Assembly (NCBI GenBank): GCA_003153335.1
Contig: PLYG01000430.1
Location: forward strand, 1,094-36,165
Source: Betaproteobacteria bacterium
GTDB taxonomy: Bacteria > Pseudomonadota > Gammaproteobacteria > Burkholderiales > Casimicrobiaceae
Direction: 5' to 3'
DNA: 35,072 bases
In this document: positions 34,095-35,072 of the stretch, one piece after another
Layout of the letters: every line of letters begins with the position of its first letter
How positions within the stretch are numbered: position 1 is the stretch's first letter
Position numbers and translations under genes: made by a program
The notes under the pieces: generated by a model
The model's database searches: none
What the model was told of the DNA's origin: nothing
The model's input: the letters and a program-made list of their open reading frames with translations, nothing else

Positions 34095-34900
34095 GCATAA
34101 CGGACGCCGAGCGGCAGACCGCGCTGCGCCGCCTGCGCAAGTGCCTGCGTTTGGCCGCCTCGGCGACGATACCGGGTGAGGTGGCCGCCGCACTACGCCA
34201 GGCGCAAATCCTGATGCGCAAGTATGGCTTGTCGGCCGAGGACGCGGAGTTGGCCGACATCCGTGAGCTGGCCACGAGCGCAGGCGGTGGTTCTTCCGTT
34301 GCGCAGTGGGAGGCGTCGCTCGCTGATTGTGTGCGCGATGCTTTTGGCGTGCAAGTCCTGTTCCGCCATGGGGCCGTGGGCGCGGCGTACTGGGTATTCC
34401 CCAAAGGCAAGAAGCCGCAGAAAAGACATAGCCGCAAACATGGCGAAATCCTTTTCGTTGGCCCGGAAGATCGGGTCACGGTGGCGCTCTATGCGTTCGA
34501 CGCCCTGCGCCGACAGTTGCGGCTGGCCAGAAAACAGCACGCCACGTTGTCAGGTCAACGCGGCAACGCGCTGAAAAGTTTTTGCTTGGGCTGGGCGCTG
34601 GGTGTAAAGAGCAAGCTGGCGGCGCTCGCCGCGCCATTCCCGATTGATGCGGCCACGTTGGCCCACACTGCCCAGCGCAAGAACCTCTCGGACAGGCAGG
34701 CTGAGGTGCGGGGGGCAATGCCTAAAGCCACCGCCGAGCTGGTCGCGTATCGCTACGGTCTGCGTGCGGCACAAGACGCGGTATTGAATGCTGGCGTCGC
34801 CGGCGGGGCCAATGATCTGGCCCTGCCGGAAAAGCCTCGTGCCTTGGTCCACGCGGTTGATCGCGACGCGCCAGCGGAGAATCAAGGTCGCTCACCATGA
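34091..34900 (+). CDS. DUF2786-like phage/mobile-element protein
   Basis: LRRLRKCLRLAASATIPGEVAAALRQAQILMRKYGLSAEDAELADI at the N-terminus. Confidence 0.7.
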   Translation: MSITDAERQTALRRLRKCLRLAASATIPGEVAAALRQAQILMRKYGLSAEDAELADIRELATSAGGGSSVAQWEASLADCVRDAFGVQVLFRHGAVGAAYWVFPKGKKPQKRHSRKHGEILFVGPEDRVTVALYAFDALRRQLRLARKQHATLSGQRGNALKSFCLGWALGVKSKLAALAAPFPIDAATLAHTAQRKNLSDRQAEVRGAMPKATAELVAYRYGLRAAQDAVLNAGVAGGANDLALPEKPRALVHAVDRDAPAENQGRSP

Positions 34901-35072
34901 CCCGCGCTCAGTCGGCGGGCTTCTCGGCGGCCGGGATCGCCATCCTGCGGTCGAACCCAAAGGCGCGCCGCCGGTTGCTGGTGCGCGACGCGCCGTGGTG
35001 GCGGGCGTGGCCGGTGGCAGCGGGACGAAGCGGGGCGCGCAGTTTGCAGGCGCGCCTGCTCCTCCAAGCGGC
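34897..35072 (+). CDS. hypothetical protein, 3' end off the window
   Basis: ATGA overlap with the preceding stop; MTRAQSAGFSAAGIAILRSNPKARRRLLVRDAPWWRAWPV... Confidence 0.5.
   Translation, partial: MTRAQSAGFSAAGIAILRSNPKARRRLLVRDAPWWRAWPVAAGRSGARSLQARLLLQA

Noticed and set aside
1-35072. CRISPR array
   Set aside because: No regularly spaced direct repeats with unique spacers seen anywhere in the window.

Overview
The 35 kb, GC-rich window looks like a mobile element (phage- or ICE-like) split by a large cargo block. Left part (1-14.5 kb): tightly packed, mostly minus-strand operons with a replication/nuclease flavour: DnaG-type primase (runs off the left edge), a 5'-3' flap-type exonuclease, a DEDD 3'-5' exonuclease, small membrane proteins and many unknowns. 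Right part (32.3-35.07 kb): plus-strand operon with a 3-TM PnuC-like protein, an orphan DUF262 protein and a DUF2786-like protein. Cargo (about 15.2-30 kb): a small excisionase-type HTH gene, a SNF2-type helicase (1093 aa), a very large N6-adenine methyltransferase (1688 aa), an 1800-aa DEAH helicase with DUF1998 and a VSR/DUF559-like C-terminal nuclease-like domain, and a DUF429 protein. This is a DISARM/Druantia-related but non-canonical predicted anti-phage operon. IS21 and tyrosine-recombinase remnants and a degenerate tRNA-like sequence lie nearby. The most striking hidden signal is a 22-bp palindrome, TATnCCC-N6-GGGnATAAT, found six times, always just upstream of a start codon, with its right arm forming the -10 box. 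It marks an element-wide regulon that includes the flanking operons but not the cargo. Three of the six promoters place the ATG exactly 6 nt after the -10 box, implying leaderless mRNAs. All calls are from reading motifs by eye; no database search was run.
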